Numbered from the stretch's first letter, positions 32,675-41,337 are shown. The stretch is 61,522 nt of DNA from an uncultured Lachnospiraceae bacterium (GCA_947305245.1 CAMZDG010000019.1:1-61522), one strand, 5' to 3'. Notes: generated by a model from the letters alone, not told the origin. Numbers and translations: made by a program.

Positions 32675-35401
32675 TTACTTTCCCTCCTCATTTCTATTTC
32701 TCAATTTTTTCAATTGATCCTTGTTTTGATACATTTCCTGATCCGCCCGTCCGAAGACGTCAGAAACCTTTCGGTCCGTCTTGGGATCATATACGGAAAT
32801 GCCGGCTGCGACCACGGGGCCGTCCCCCTTTTTCAGATTCTCCAAAACCTGCGAGCGGATCTGCTCAAGGAGTGCGTCACGGTTCTGGTAATCCGCTCCC
32901 GTCATCATGACGACGAACTCATCGCCGCCGACGCGGAACACGGGGCTGTGCGCAAATATATTAAAGATCATCTTACAGGATGCCCGAATATATTCATCTC
33001 CCGCCTTATGGCCGAAATGGTCATTCACGTACTTCAGGTCGTTGATGTCGCAAAGCACAATGGCGAATTCAAATTTGCCTTCCTGATTCTCCAGGTCATG
33101 CTGGAAGGATTCCTCCACCTCGCGGAATGCGGTGATGTTTTTCGCACCGGTCAAGGCATCCCTTCTCGCCAGGTCATTCGCCATCCGCAGGGCACGCACG
33201 TGCTCTTCCTCACGCCGGATCTCTTCATTGATGTCCTCTACGCCGATAATGAAGTGAACCTGATCGCTCCCCCACATGACGGTCATTCTGGCATATTGCG
33301 GTTTCCCGTCTATGATCAGTCGGTAATCCGCTCTCATCTGTCTGCGGTTTTCCAGAGCGGTGATGATATGGTCCTTGTCGATCAATAGCTTGATGCGCTC
33401 CCTGTCCTCCGGGTGCACGATCTGCCCTACGTTGCGCACTGCCTCCGAGAAGAAATCCTTGCCCTCCACCTGCACCACCAGGTTTCCGTAGAGATTGTTC
33501 GCCGAGAATTCCATGTATCTGCCCGACGCCGAGTTGACATAATAAATGATGTCATAATGAGACGCGAGTCCCTCTGCGATCTGGTTGTAGATCTCCTGTT
33601 CACGGCGCGCACGCTTCGTCTCCTTCAGACGCTCCTGGTCCACGGGAGAATTGATGATCTCAATGTCGTTCGCATATAAGGTTCTGCTCAGCAGACTGAC
33701 TGTATATTCTCCGCGGTCCGGCGTCTCCGGTGTCAGCTCGCAGAGGAGGATGCCATAAATGCGGCAGCCGTAAAACACGGGGAATGCCACGTAAGCCATG
33801 CACTTTTCGGACAATTCCCTGGTCAGGAAAATGTCCCTGACGGAATAGCTTTGCCTCTCCTTGGGGATCACGCGGAGCTTACCTTCCTCCGCCACGCATA
33901 CCAGGTTCAGCCGATCCGGGAAGATCGTCACGCCGTTCGAGACATAATTGACAGGCACTTCATAAAGGTACAGCGCCGAATTCGTGAGGCCGATCTTATC
34001 ATAATGAGCGACGACGTTCTCGATCGCATCCTTCCCGTTTCGTTCGAAATCCATGGTCTCGATCAGGAAGTCCATCATATTCTCACGGCCGCTGTTGATC
34101 CAAATGTTTCGCCTGCTCTTCTGTCCTGCCTGCGTCAGGATCACGCAGTCCTTCATTTTCACGAACAGGCGGTTGATCCAAATGTTGGCTGCAGGCGATC
34201 TCTGTACCAGGTTCATGCTGCGCTGGAGCTTATCCATGGTCTCAAGCAGCTTTACGGGATCCGAATACTCCATCACGCCGCTCTCAAAGAATTCATCAAT
34301 GACCTTTCCAAGCCGTTCAAATTCCGCCTGATCCATGCTGCCGGCTTCCAAGGTCCGAAGCATCCCGAGGACAACGCTACAGAATACCTTCTTCAGGTAT
34401 TCCGGGTCATCTCCCGCGAATTCATTCTTATATCGATAGAAACAATCGTCAAAGATCCCCCTGACAAATTCCTCTCCGGCCGTCACAAGATCATGGGGCT
34501 CATACCCATGCCACTCATAGGGACAGGAAGCCCTTCCGAACAGTCTGGTCTTTAAGATCGCAGACGTTACCTTCTTCCCTTCCATCTTATCCAGCAACAG
34601 CTCCAGCGCCGTCTTTCCAAGAGATTCTTCGCTCGGGCCAATGGAGGCCAGCGGCGGCACCAGCGTGCTGGAGGAGTGCGTGTTGTCAAATCCGAATACT
34701 AGAATATCCTTGCCGGGGACCAGACCGCGCCGTCCCATTTCCTGATAGAGTCCGATCGCTGCAGGATCATTGATGCAAAAGATTGCTTCCACGTCCGGAT
34801 TCCTGTCCAGAAGATTGGCTGCCTCTTGTTCACAGTTGATGGACATGTCCGTCTTTTCGTAAATTTCATCCCTGAAGGGGATCCCGTTCTCCTCAAGATA
34901 CTCCTTGAAGATCCGCTTTCTGTCCTGCGCGTCCATATTGTCGTCACGGCCGCCCAGCATGCAGACCTTCCTCATTCCGCGGGCCTTGATCACATAGTCC
35001 AGTGCCTCCCGGATGCCGGAGACGTTGTCATAATTGACCGAGGTGTCGTTCGCCTGCTTCGTTGCGATGAACACCTTCGGGATCCTCTCAAAGTTGCGGA
35101 TCTTGTCCAGCCCGTAGGAGTCCTTCTCGATCGCAAGAAGATTCGGGAGCGTTAAGATCAGCCCGTCGAACTTACTCGTCTCCTCCAGCCTATAGATATA
35201 GTTATATACGGTTTTATAGCGAAAATGCTTGTCCTCATCCTCTGTCTGCTCGTTCTGTCTTCCCACAAGAACGATCAATCGTATGTCCTTCATCTCTTTG
35301 GCCGCATTTTCCACGCCACGGATGACCTCCTTGGCGAATTCCGTGAAAATGTCTTCCATGATGAGTCCAATGACCTTCAGCTTTTTTCCTTCTTGTTCCA
35401 T
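32675..35401 (-). CDS. Cytosolic LacI-type sensor, PAS and GGDEF diguanylate cyclase
   Basis: 908 aa without signal peptide or membrane segment. Residues about 8-300 are a periplasmic-binding-protein-like fold of the LacI sensor type (LKVIGLIMEDIFTEFAKEV, FDGLILTLP, CINDPAAIGLYQEMGRRG, FGFDNTHSSS) but no DNA-binding helix-turn-helix precedes it. A middle region of unknown fold and a PAS-like domain with VHPEDRERIK follow, then a GGDEF domain with intact GGDEF at 825-829 (VFRVGGDEFVV). It should make c-di-GMP in response to a small ligand. It is the first gene of the operon that ends in the Cys-Ala-tail protein. ATG 35401 with GAGGAG upstream. Confidence 0.92.
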   Translation of the reverse strand: MEQEGKKLKVIGLIMEDIFTEFAKEVIRGVENAAKEMKDIRLIVLVGRQNEQTEDEDKHFRYKTVYNYIYRLEETSKFDGLILTLPNLLAIEKDSYGLDKIRNFERIPKVFIATKQANDTSVNYDNVSGIREALDYVIKARGMRKVCMLGGRDDNMDAQDRKRIFKEYLEENGIPFRDEIYEKTDMSINCEQEAANLLDRNPDVEAIFCINDPAAIGLYQEMGRRGLVPGKDILVFGFDNTHSSSTLVPPLASIGPSEESLGKTALELLLDKMEGKKVTSAILKTRLFGRASCPYEWHGYEPHDLVTAGEEFVRGIFDDCFYRYKNEFAGDDPEYLKKVFCSVVLGMLRTLEAGSMDQAEFERLGKVIDEFFESGVMEYSDPVKLLETMDKLQRSMNLVQRSPAANIWINRLFVKMKDCVILTQAGQKSRRNIWINSGRENMMDFLIETMDFERNGKDAIENVVAHYDKIGLTNSALYLYEVPVNYVSNGVTIFPDRLNLVCVAEEGKLRVIPKERQSYSVRDIFLTRELSEKCMAYVAFPVFYGCRIYGILLCELTPETPDRGEYTVSLLSRTLYANDIEIINSPVDQERLKETKRARREQEIYNQIAEGLASHYDIIYYVNSASGRYMEFSANNLYGNLVVQVEGKDFFSEAVRNVGQIVHPEDRERIKLLIDKDHIITALENRRQMRADYRLIIDGKPQYARMTVMWGSDQVHFIIGVEDINEEIRREEEHVRALRMANDLARRDALTGAKNITAFREVEESFQHDLENQEGKFEFAIVLCDINDLKYVNDHFGHKAGDEYIRASCKMIFNIFAHSPVFRVGGDEFVVMMTGADYQNRDALLEQIRSQVLENLKKGDGPVVAAGISVYDPKTDRKVSDVFGRADQEMYQNKDQLKKLRNRNEEGK

Positions 35402-35468
35402 GCCTCTCTCCTCGCTCCGTATCAGAGTACCAGAATGCTGTATGAAATGGCAGTCAGACTTTCAAAAT

Positions 35469-35474
35469 ATTATA
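35469..35474 (-). promoter_or_regulatory. Candidate -10 element of the sensor-GGDEF operon
   Basis: A perfect TATAAT on the minus strand 67 nt upstream of the start at 35401, in a very AT-rich stretch. No convincing -35 is seen, so the promoter is tentative. Confidence 0.4.
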
Positions 35475-35540
35475 ACATATTTTTTTTTACAAATATAGAA
35501 AATTTCACGTTTCCGAAAAAATTTTAAAATAAACACCATA

Positions 35541-35575
35541 TAACAGTTGACAACTGTTAAAAGCTGTTATATACT
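35541..35575 (+). promoter_or_regulatory. GntR operon promoter with overlapping 19-bp palindromic operator
   Basis: TTGACA (35547-35552) and TATACT (35570-35575) are 17 nt apart, a near-consensus promoter. The perfect palindrome TAACAGTTG-A-CAACTGTTA (35541-35559) covers the -35 box, and extra CTGTT half sites follow at the -10. This is what self-repression by the GntR protein downstream would require. Confidence 0.8.
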
Positions 35576-35669
35576 GTTTGTCGTAGACAGCAGGGAGGTA
35601 AACTGCAGAAAGCCTGCCATTTCTCATATAGCGCGTATGAGAGGCTGCTTACAAGAAAGGGTAACGAAT

Positions 35670-36050
35670 ATGCATATTATCATTAATAACTCATCCATGG
35701 TACCGGTGTACGAGCAGTTAATGGCCCAGATCAAGCAAGAGATCATTCAGGGAGGCCTTGCGGAAGGAGAAGCCCTCCCCTCCGTGCGAAGCTTTTCCAA
35801 TGAACTGAAGATCAGTGCCCTGACCATTAAGAAAGCATACGACAAACTAGAAGAAGAAGGCTTTGTCATCACCGTTCACGGCAAAGGAACTTATGTGGCG
35901 GCGACGGACAGACAGCTGGCCATCGAAGCGAGAAGAAAGGCCGTTGAAGAGGATTTCTCCACGGCAGTCTCCAAGGCAAGGGCCGTTGGCCTAAAGGAGG
36001 ACGAGATCCGCGAGATCCTCGAGATCATCCTGGCCGACCCGGAGAGTTAA
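35670..36050 (+). CDS. GntR-family regulator, YtrA type
   Basis: 126 aa. A winged helix (VPVYEQLMAQIKQEIIQGGL, LPSVRSFSNELKISALTIKKAY, EEGFVITVHGKGTYVA) is followed by only about 50 residues of helical tail, the layout of the YtrA subfamily, which usually controls neighbouring ABC transporter genes. The ATG at 35670 has AAAGGG at 8 nt. It heads a three-gene plus-strand operon with the ATPase and permease that follow, behind the palindromic promoter at 35541-35575. Confidence 0.93.
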   Translation: MHIIINNSSMVPVYEQLMAQIKQEIIQGGLAEGEALPSVRSFSNELKISALTIKKAYDKLEEEGFVITVHGKGTYVAATDRQLAIEARRKAVEEDFSTAVSKARAVGLKEDEIREILEIILADPES

Positions 36051-36080
36051 TGGGCAAATCAAGAAAAGGAATGGAAAACT

Positions 36081-36926
36081 ATGATCAAATTAACCAATCT
36101 TCAAAAAAATTATAATGATTTTTCACTGAATGTTTCGTTGGAGGTTCCTGCGGGCACCGTCACCGGTCTGATCGGCAAGAACGGCGCAGGAAAAAGCACT
36201 ACCATTAAGGCCATCCTTGGCCTGATCCGTCCAAACGGCGGAGAGATCGAGGTCCTCGGAAAAGATCCGAAGAATTTTACCAGTAAAGACAAGGAATCGA
36301 TCGGCGTTGCACTCTCCGACTCCGGATTTAGCATGCAGCTCAACCTCGAGGACGTCACCAGGATCCTGAAAAGGCTGTATCATGAATTTGACGAAAAGTC
36401 CTTCCGCGAGCAGTGCAAGAACCAGGGACTTCCCTTTAATAAGCTGCTCAAGGATTTTTCCACCGGCATGAAGGCAAAGCTTCGCGTGCTCGTTGCCATC
36501 AGCCACAATGCGAAGCTGCTGGTGCTTGACGAGCCCACCTCCGGCCTTGACGTGCTTGCGAGGAACGAGATCCTTGACATGCTCCGCGATTATCTCGCAA
36601 AGGACAATGAGCGCACCATTCTCATCAGCTCCCACATCTCCTCCGACTTAGAGGGACTTTGCGACGACATTTACATGATCGATCACGGCAAGATCCTTCT
36701 CCATGAGGACACGGATACCATCCTTGGTCAATATGGCGTTCTGAAGGTCAGCGCAGAAGAATACGAGAAGCTCGACAAGCAGTACCTGCTTGCAAAAAAG
36801 CAGGAGTCCTTTGGGTACTCCTGCCTCACGAACGAAAAACAATATTATCTTGACAACTATCCAAACATCGTTTTGGAAAACGGAAACATCGATCAAATGA
36901 TCATGATCATGCTGGGAGGAAAATAA
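36081..36926 (+). CDS. ABC transporter ATP-binding protein
   Basis: 281 aa. Walker A is GKNGAGKST (residues 32-40), the signature is DFSTGMKAKLR in place of LSGGQ, Walker B is LLVLDEPTSGLD and the switch His is in ILISSH. This is the BcrA/YtrB-like export class. It pairs with the permease starting 2 nt after its stop, and with the GntR repressor upstream. Such sets often answer cell-envelope antibiotics; the substrate is not visible here. Confidence 0.93.
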   Translation: MIKLTNLQKNYNDFSLNVSLEVPAGTVTGLIGKNGAGKSTTIKAILGLIRPNGGEIEVLGKDPKNFTSKDKESIGVALSDSGFSMQLNLEDVTRILKRLYHEFDEKSFREQCKNQGLPFNKLLKDFSTGMKAKLRVLVAISHNAKLLVLDEPTSGLDVLARNEILDMLRDYLAKDNERTILISSHISSDLEGLCDDIYMIDHGKILLHEDTDTILGQYGVLKVSAEEYEKLDKQYLLAKKQESFGYSCLTNEKQYYLDNYPNIVLENGNIDQMIMIMLGGK

Positions 36927-36927
36927 A

Positions 36928-37593
36928 ATGAGAGGATTAATATATAAAGACATTTGCCTTTTGTCAAAACAAAAGAAACTGGCCATCATCTATGTATTTG
37001 TGGCTGTGATGCTGAGCTTTTCCATGGATGCGACCTTCATTGTATCCTACTTTTCCATGATCGGTGCACTGCTGGTTTTGACCACGCTCTCCTACGATGC
37101 CTTTGACAACGGATATCCCTTCCTGATGTCCCTGCCCGTGGATGCAAAGACTTATATTATGGCGAAATATACCTTTTCTTTTTTAGGACTTGCAGTCTTT
37201 TGGATCGTGGCGATGGGGATCGAACTGATCACGTTGGTCGCAAGAGGCATCTCTTTTGACCTCTGGGACATGATCTCCATGAACCTGGCATTATTCCCTG
37301 CCTTCCTGCTGATCATTGCCCTGATGATCCCCGTCACGTTAAAGTTTGGCACAGAGAAATGTCGCGTTATCCTGGTCGTGATCGCAGGCGTAGTTGTGTT
37401 GATTGCCCTTCTTGGCAAGAAGATCACGGAGTACTTGGCAAAGAACAGTCAGATCGATCTGGAGGGCATCCTCCTAAAACTTGAAAGCTTATCGAAAGAT
37501 GCCATCATAATCTCGGCCCTGATCATAAGCATTCTCCTGCTTCTCCTCTCCATGCTGATCAGCACTAAGATCATGCAAAAGAAAGAATATTAA
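36928..37593 (+). CDS. ABC-2 type transporter permease
   Basis: 221 aa with six predicted membrane segments (for example LAIIYVFVAVMLSF, MIGALLVLTTLSY, FLGLAVFWIVAMGIELITLV, FPAFLLIIALMIPVTL, VILVVIAGVVVLIALL, IISALIISILLLLLSML). DNGYPFLMSLPVDAKTYIMAKY after the second helix is typical of ABC-2 permeases paired with a GntR/YtrA system. Its stop codon overlaps the stop of cbiB on the opposite strand, with no separate terminator between the two convergent operons. Confidence 0.9.
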   Translation: MRGLIYKDICLLSKQKKLAIIYVFVAVMLSFSMDATFIVSYFSMIGALLVLTTLSYDAFDNGYPFLMSLPVDAKTYIMAKYTFSFLGLAVFWIVAMGIELITLVARGISFDLWDMISMNLALFPAFLLIIALMIPVTLKFGTEKCRVILVVIAGVVVLIALLGKKITEYLAKNSQIDLEGILLKLESLSKDAIIISALIISILLLLLSMLISTKIMQKKEY

Positions 37594-38792
37594 ACCATCA
37601 GAAAATGCCGGATGGTAAAGGCAATGGCCAGCGTGATCCCAATGCAGAGCAGTTCGCAAAGGATCGCTGCGCCATACATGAGGCGGTTTGCCCGGGGGAT
37701 GTCCATGGCTTGAATGCGTCTGCGCCCGTCCCCGAGCTCCGGCTTAGAAACCATCTTTCCGAAATAACTGGCATCGCCGCCCAATTTGATGCCAAGAGCG
37801 CCGGCGCAGGCGCTCTCCGTCTGGGCGGAATTCGGGCTGCTATGCTTTGAGCGGTCCCGCAGATAGATCCGCTTCGCCTCGGAAGCGATATAATCATCTC
37901 CCAGGAAAGGACAGGCAAGGATCATCAGCCACGCGCTGATCCTCGACGGCACGAAATTCACAATGTCATCCAGCTTCGCCGCCGCCCGTCCAAAGTCCAG
38001 ATATCTCTCATTCTTATATCCGATCATCGAATCCATGGTATTGATCGCCTTATACAAAAGCCCAAGGATCGGCCCGCCGATCGCCAGATACAGCATGGGC
38101 GCGATCACGCCGTCGGAAGCATTCTCCGCAACCGTCTCCACTGCTGCCCGGGTCACGCCCGCTTCATCCAGCTGCTCCGTATCCCTGCCGACGATCATGG
38201 AGACTGCCTTTCTCGCCTCCTCGATCGTTCCGGTCGTAAGCGCCTGATAAACCTTCATGCTCTCCACCACAAGACATTTCGCCGCAAGGACCTGATAGGT
38301 CATGATCGCTTCCACGACGCAGCCTAAAATGGGATGGATCGTATAGGCGCCGATCAGCAAAATATCCGTGATCAGAACGGTGCAAAACAAGACGATCAAA
38401 ACCGTCTGTCTTCCGAGCTCGCGCTTCTTCTTACGCTCCTCCTCAGAGTCCTGTTTCTTAGGTTCCTCCGCCTTCTCTTCCAGGATTTGCTGCTTCTCTT
38501 CTTCCAAAGCCATCTCCTCAAGGATCTCCGACTTCTCTTCTTCCAAAGCCATCTCCTCAAGGATCTCCGACTTCTCTTCTTCCAAAGCTATCTCCTCAAG
38601 GATCTCCGGCTTTTCTTCCTCTGCCTTCTTCTCCGCAGGTTTCGGCTTCTCCCCAAGGTAACGGTTTTCCAGCCAGGAAATGAGCTTCCCCATGAATTTT
38701 ACCGGATGCGGGAAGGAATAGGGATCTCCAAGGATCGCATCCAGGACAAAGCCCGCAAAAAAAGCGATAACGTGATAATAGATCAGTGACAT
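37590..38792 (-). CDS. cbiB: Adenosylcobinamide-phosphate synthase with Glu-rich insertion
   Basis: 400 aa, longer than the usual 310-330. CbiB/CobD attaches aminopropanol phosphate to cobyric acid in the membrane. Family motifs: DAILGDPYSFPHPVKFMGKLI, TVAENASDGVIAPMLYL, NTMDSMIGYKNERYLDFGRAAAKLDD and NSAQTESACAGALGIKLGG. Residues about 50-125, between the first and second membrane segments, are an acidic insertion with 13-residue repeats (ILEEMALEEEKSE). It is the last gene of the B12 operon. The start at 38792 is 17 nt after the upstream stop. Confidence 0.93.
   Translation of the reverse strand: MSLIYYHVIAFFAGFVLDAILGDPYSFPHPVKFMGKLISWLENRYLGEKPKPAEKKAEEEKPEILEEIALEEEKSEILEEMALEEEKSEILEEMALEEEKQQILEEKAEEPKKQDSEEERKKKRELGRQTVLIVLFCTVLITDILLIGAYTIHPILGCVVEAIMTYQVLAAKCLVVESMKVYQALTTGTIEEARKAVSMIVGRDTEQLDEAGVTRAAVETVAENASDGVIAPMLYLAIGGPILGLLYKAINTMDSMIGYKNERYLDFGRAAAKLDDIVNFVPSRISAWLMILACPFLGDDYIASEAKRIYLRDRSKHSSPNSAQTESACAGALGIKLGGDASYFGKMVSKPELGDGRRRIQAMDIPRANRLMYGAAILCELLCIGITLAIAFTIRHFLMV
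38487..38603 (-). repeat. 39-bp tandem repeat inside cbiB (3 full units)
   Basis: Three in-frame 39-bp units encode ILEEIALEEEKSE, ILEEMALEEEKSE and ILEEMALEEEKQQ (residues 64-102), with a fourth degenerate unit after them. The DNA copies are nearly identical. The predicted product is a charged coiled coil in a loop. Confidence 0.88.
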
Positions 38793-38809
38793 GCTCTTCT
38801 CTCCGTATT

Positions 38810-39820
38810 CTACAATCTCTCTGCGCCTGCGATCCGATACTCTCCGGGCATCAGATCCAGGGTCAACAAGTATCCTTCCCCGTTCGGGATCATGTAATCA
38901 TAATAGTTCCCGCCGCAGGTCTCCAATAGGATCCCCATGATGATCCCGCCGTGAACGACCATCGCCGCGTCCGTGACTCCTTCCCTGCGGATCCGATCGA
39001 TCGCCTGACGAAATCCCGAAAGGCCCCTTGCCTGGAACGCCGCCCGGTCCTCTCCCTCAGGAAAGCTCATGTTCCCACCGCTGTCGATCCAAGCCTGATA
39101 CGCGGCATTTCCGTTCAGCTCCTGGTAATTCTTACCCTCAAACAGGCCAAAGTCGATCTCCCTCAGCTCAGGGATCACCACGGGCTTTCTCCCCGGCCAT
39201 AAGCACTCGCAGCTCTCAAGACACCGTTTCATCGGACTGGAAAATAGGAGCGCCGGCGCGGGATACTGTTTTCCGGCCAGTTCACTGCGGCCGTTTTCCG
39301 TAAGGCTCTCATCCGTTCTCCCGATATAGCGTTTCTCTTCATTTCCAGGCGTTTTTCCATGCCGGATCAGTCGGATCCTGACCCTTCGTTTGATCAGCGT
39401 CGGGATGCCGCAAAACACCCTCTCCACGCTGTCCGCTTCCGCCGCGATCTTGCAAAGAAGCCTTCCCGTCTCCTCACGCCAGGTACGCTCCTCCCTTTCC
39501 ATGGGAACGATGCCGTTTCCAATTTCGTCGCAAAGGATTACTACCAGCTCCTGAAGCTCCTCCATCCGCCGCTTTGTCAGCTCCCAGAGCTCCTGCGGCT
39601 CCTTCCCCTCGGAAAGCCCTGCCTTCACGAATTCATGAAAATGATCCCAAAGCGAAATGCCCTGCGTCCCTTGGCCCTCCAAGGCATCCGCGCCCTCCCT
39701 TGCCGTTTCCCAGGCCGCATTCTGAAGCGCTTCCGCCCCATTTATCACATGCGCGTTCGGGTACTGCCCCATTACGTAAGCCAGCTTCCCCTGTGCGCGT
39801 CCTCCGATCACCAACTTCAC
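38810..39820 (-). CDS. cobC: Fusion of a CobU-like domain and a CobC-type phosphatase
   Basis: 336 aa. Residues 1 to about 150 resemble CobU (LVIGGRAQGKLAYV with a degenerate P-loop ending in Leu rather than Ser, then LWELTKRRMEELQELVVILCDEIGNGIVPME). The rest is a histidine phosphatase with the catalytic RIRLIRHGKTPGNEE, EIDFGLFEGKNYQEL and AMVVHGGIIMGI, like alpha-ribazole phosphatase CobC. The GTG at 39820 is chosen because GGAGG lies 8 nt before it; a TTG at 39844 is possible. A complete cobU lies two genes upstream, so the N-terminal half may be non-catalytic. Confidence 0.85.
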   Translation of the reverse strand: MKLVIGGRAQGKLAYVMGQYPNAHVINGAEALQNAAWETAREGADALEGQGTQGISLWDHFHEFVKAGLSEGKEPQELWELTKRRMEELQELVVILCDEIGNGIVPMEREERTWREETGRLLCKIAAEADSVERVFCGIPTLIKRRVRIRLIRHGKTPGNEEKRYIGRTDESLTENGRSELAGKQYPAPALLFSSPMKRCLESCECLWPGRKPVVIPELREIDFGLFEGKNYQELNGNAAYQAWIDSGGNMSFPEGEDRAAFQARGLSGFRQAIDRIRREGVTDAAMVVHGGIIMGILLETCGGNYYDYMIPNGEGYLLTLDLMPGEYRIAGAERL

Positions 39821-39950
39821 TTCAAAATCCTCCGTGGGATCCAATCCCCGTACTCCCTATATCCAATGCGTTTTCCAAGCGTTTCCTGTCATCCTCGTGC
39901 ATCCAATGCGTTCTCAAAACCCTTAGCGTTATAACCGTGCAGGCAACGTC

Positions 39951-40763
39951 TTATGCCATGATCACGCAAAGCAGTGTAACCGCCATCAGCATTACCAGCT
40001 CTGCCACGGACACAAAGTATCCTGCCAGATCCCCGGTGATGCCGCCGAACTGCTTCCCGCTCATGCGAAAGTAATAGAGATACGATAAGCCCGCTCCCAA
40101 AAGCGCTGCCAGTCCGCAGGCGGGGCAAAGCCAGATCATGCCGGCCGCGCAGAGGATCATCTGTATCAGCAAGATGATAAGCACGGTCTTCTTCCCTGCC
40201 GTGTCCGAAAAGGTCTGAAGCATCCCCTTTTTCTTGGCCCCCTGCATGGTGACCACGCTGATCCCGCTCAGCGCCCTGCTAAGGAAAAAGCCCATGCAAA
40301 GGACTCCCATCACGCGTCCCGCCTCCCAGGGGAGCAAGCCCTCGCTTCCAAGCGAAGCGACGATGGAAAGTGAACCCGCCGCCATCAGAAGATACGCCGC
40401 CAAACAGATCACGGCAAAGGCTCCAATGTGCGGATCCTTTAAGATCTCAAGCTTCTTCTCCCTGTCCTGATAAGAGTGCAATGCGTCGCAGGTGTCCATA
40501 AATCCGTCCAGATGGAATCCCCCCGTGATCAGGATCGGGATCGCCAGTCCCAGAAAAACGAATGCCTCGCAGCCAAGCTCCCTTTGCATGCAAAGAAAGC
40601 TCCAGAGCCACGCCGCTCCGCCGATCACGGCTCCCACCCAAGGGAAGAAGCAAAGATGATATTTCATGTCGTCCGATTCCCAGTTGAACCTCGGCATCGG
40701 GATTTTTGAATAGATGGAAAATGCCACGACAAAGGCTTTTCCGATCGCTTTGATCTGTTTCAC
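39951..40763 (-). CDS. cobS: Adenosylcobinamide-GDP ribazoletransferase (cobalamin synthase)
   Basis: 270 aa membrane protein. CobS joins AdoCbi-GDP with alpha-ribazole. Signatures: YSKIPMPRFNWESDDMKYHLCFFPWVGAVIGG, and the metal-binding ITGGFHLDGFMDTCDALHSYQDREKKLEILKDPHIGAFA. The start is taken as the GTG at 40763 with AGGA 7 nt upstream; a TTG at 40793 would overlap cobU. It follows cobU by 19 nt. The C-terminal part has further membrane segments. Confidence 0.95.
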   Translation of the reverse strand: MKQIKAIGKAFVVAFSIYSKIPMPRFNWESDDMKYHLCFFPWVGAVIGGAAWLWSFLCMQRELGCEAFVFLGLAIPILITGGFHLDGFMDTCDALHSYQDREKKLEILKDPHIGAFAVICLAAYLLMAAGSLSIVASLGSEGLLPWEAGRVMGVLCMGFFLSRALSGISVVTMQGAKKKGMLQTFSDTAGKKTVLIILLIQMILCAAGMIWLCPACGLAALLGAGLSYLYYFRMSGKQFGGITGDLAGYFVSVAELVMLMAVTLLCVIMA

Positions 40764-40782
40764 TTTTCTTTCCTGCCTTATC

Positions 40783-41337
40783 TTATTCTCCAAAAGAGCC
40801 TTTCAGCTTTAGAGGAATTCCCGCCACGACCTCCGTGACCTCCCCCGCCTCGCCAGCGAGCAACTGGTTGACTCTGCCCAAGGCCTTTAGATATGCCTGC
40901 GTGCCCTCTTCATACGAAATGCCGTCCTCAAAGACGTTATTGGTTACGATCACAAGGTGAGCAGCCTTCCCGGAAAGCTCCGTCACCTGTGTTACGATCT
41001 TTTTCGCCACTGCCTCCCAGGGCGTGATCTCCCCGGACTCCGAGAACATTTCATTCGCCACGAGATTTCCCATGTCCTCCAAGAGAATGACCGCATCCCT
41101 TTCTTGGATCCTCGAGGCCACCTCTGCCACGTCCCTTGTCTGCTCCAGCGTCTGCATTCCCTTGCCGCGCCGAAGCTCCTTGTGGCGTTCCACCTTTTTC
41201 CGGCCCTCCTCGCCATACACCTGCATGGTCGCAAGGTAATAGATCGCCTTATTTTCGATGGCGGCAAGCTCCGTGACCCGCCGCTCCGCGTAGGCAGACT
41301 TTCCGCATCCGCTTCCGCCCGTCACTAACAGTATCAC
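40783..41337 (-). CDS. cobU: Adenosylcobinamide kinase / guanylyltransferase
   Basis: 184 aa, normal length. The P-loop TGGSGCGKSAYAERR, the RGKGMQTLEQTRDV segment replacing the usual RR..W motif, VILLEDMGNLVANEMF and VIVTNNVFEDGISYEEGT match CobU. It phosphorylates adenosylcobinamide and makes the GDP derivative. The GTG start at 41337 overlaps the cobT stop (GTGA), so translation is coupled. Confidence 0.95.
   Translation of the reverse strand: MILLVTGGSGCGKSAYAERRVTELAAIENKAIYYLATMQVYGEEGRKKVERHKELRRGKGMQTLEQTRDVAEVASRIQERDAVILLEDMGNLVANEMFSESGEITPWEAVAKKIVTQVTELSGKAAHLVIVTNNVFEDGISYEEGTQAYLKALGRVNQLLAGEAGEVTEVVAGIPLKLKGSFGE

Noticed and set aside
35547..35669. Longer GntR protein starting with TTG at 35547
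   Set aside because: That start lies inside the -35 box of the promoter, and the ATG at 35670 has a good ribosome binding site.
39861..39914. Repeat ATCCAATGCGTT before the CobU-like/CobC gene
   Set aside because: Two short copies 40 bp apart with poor similarity around them; too weak to call an array.
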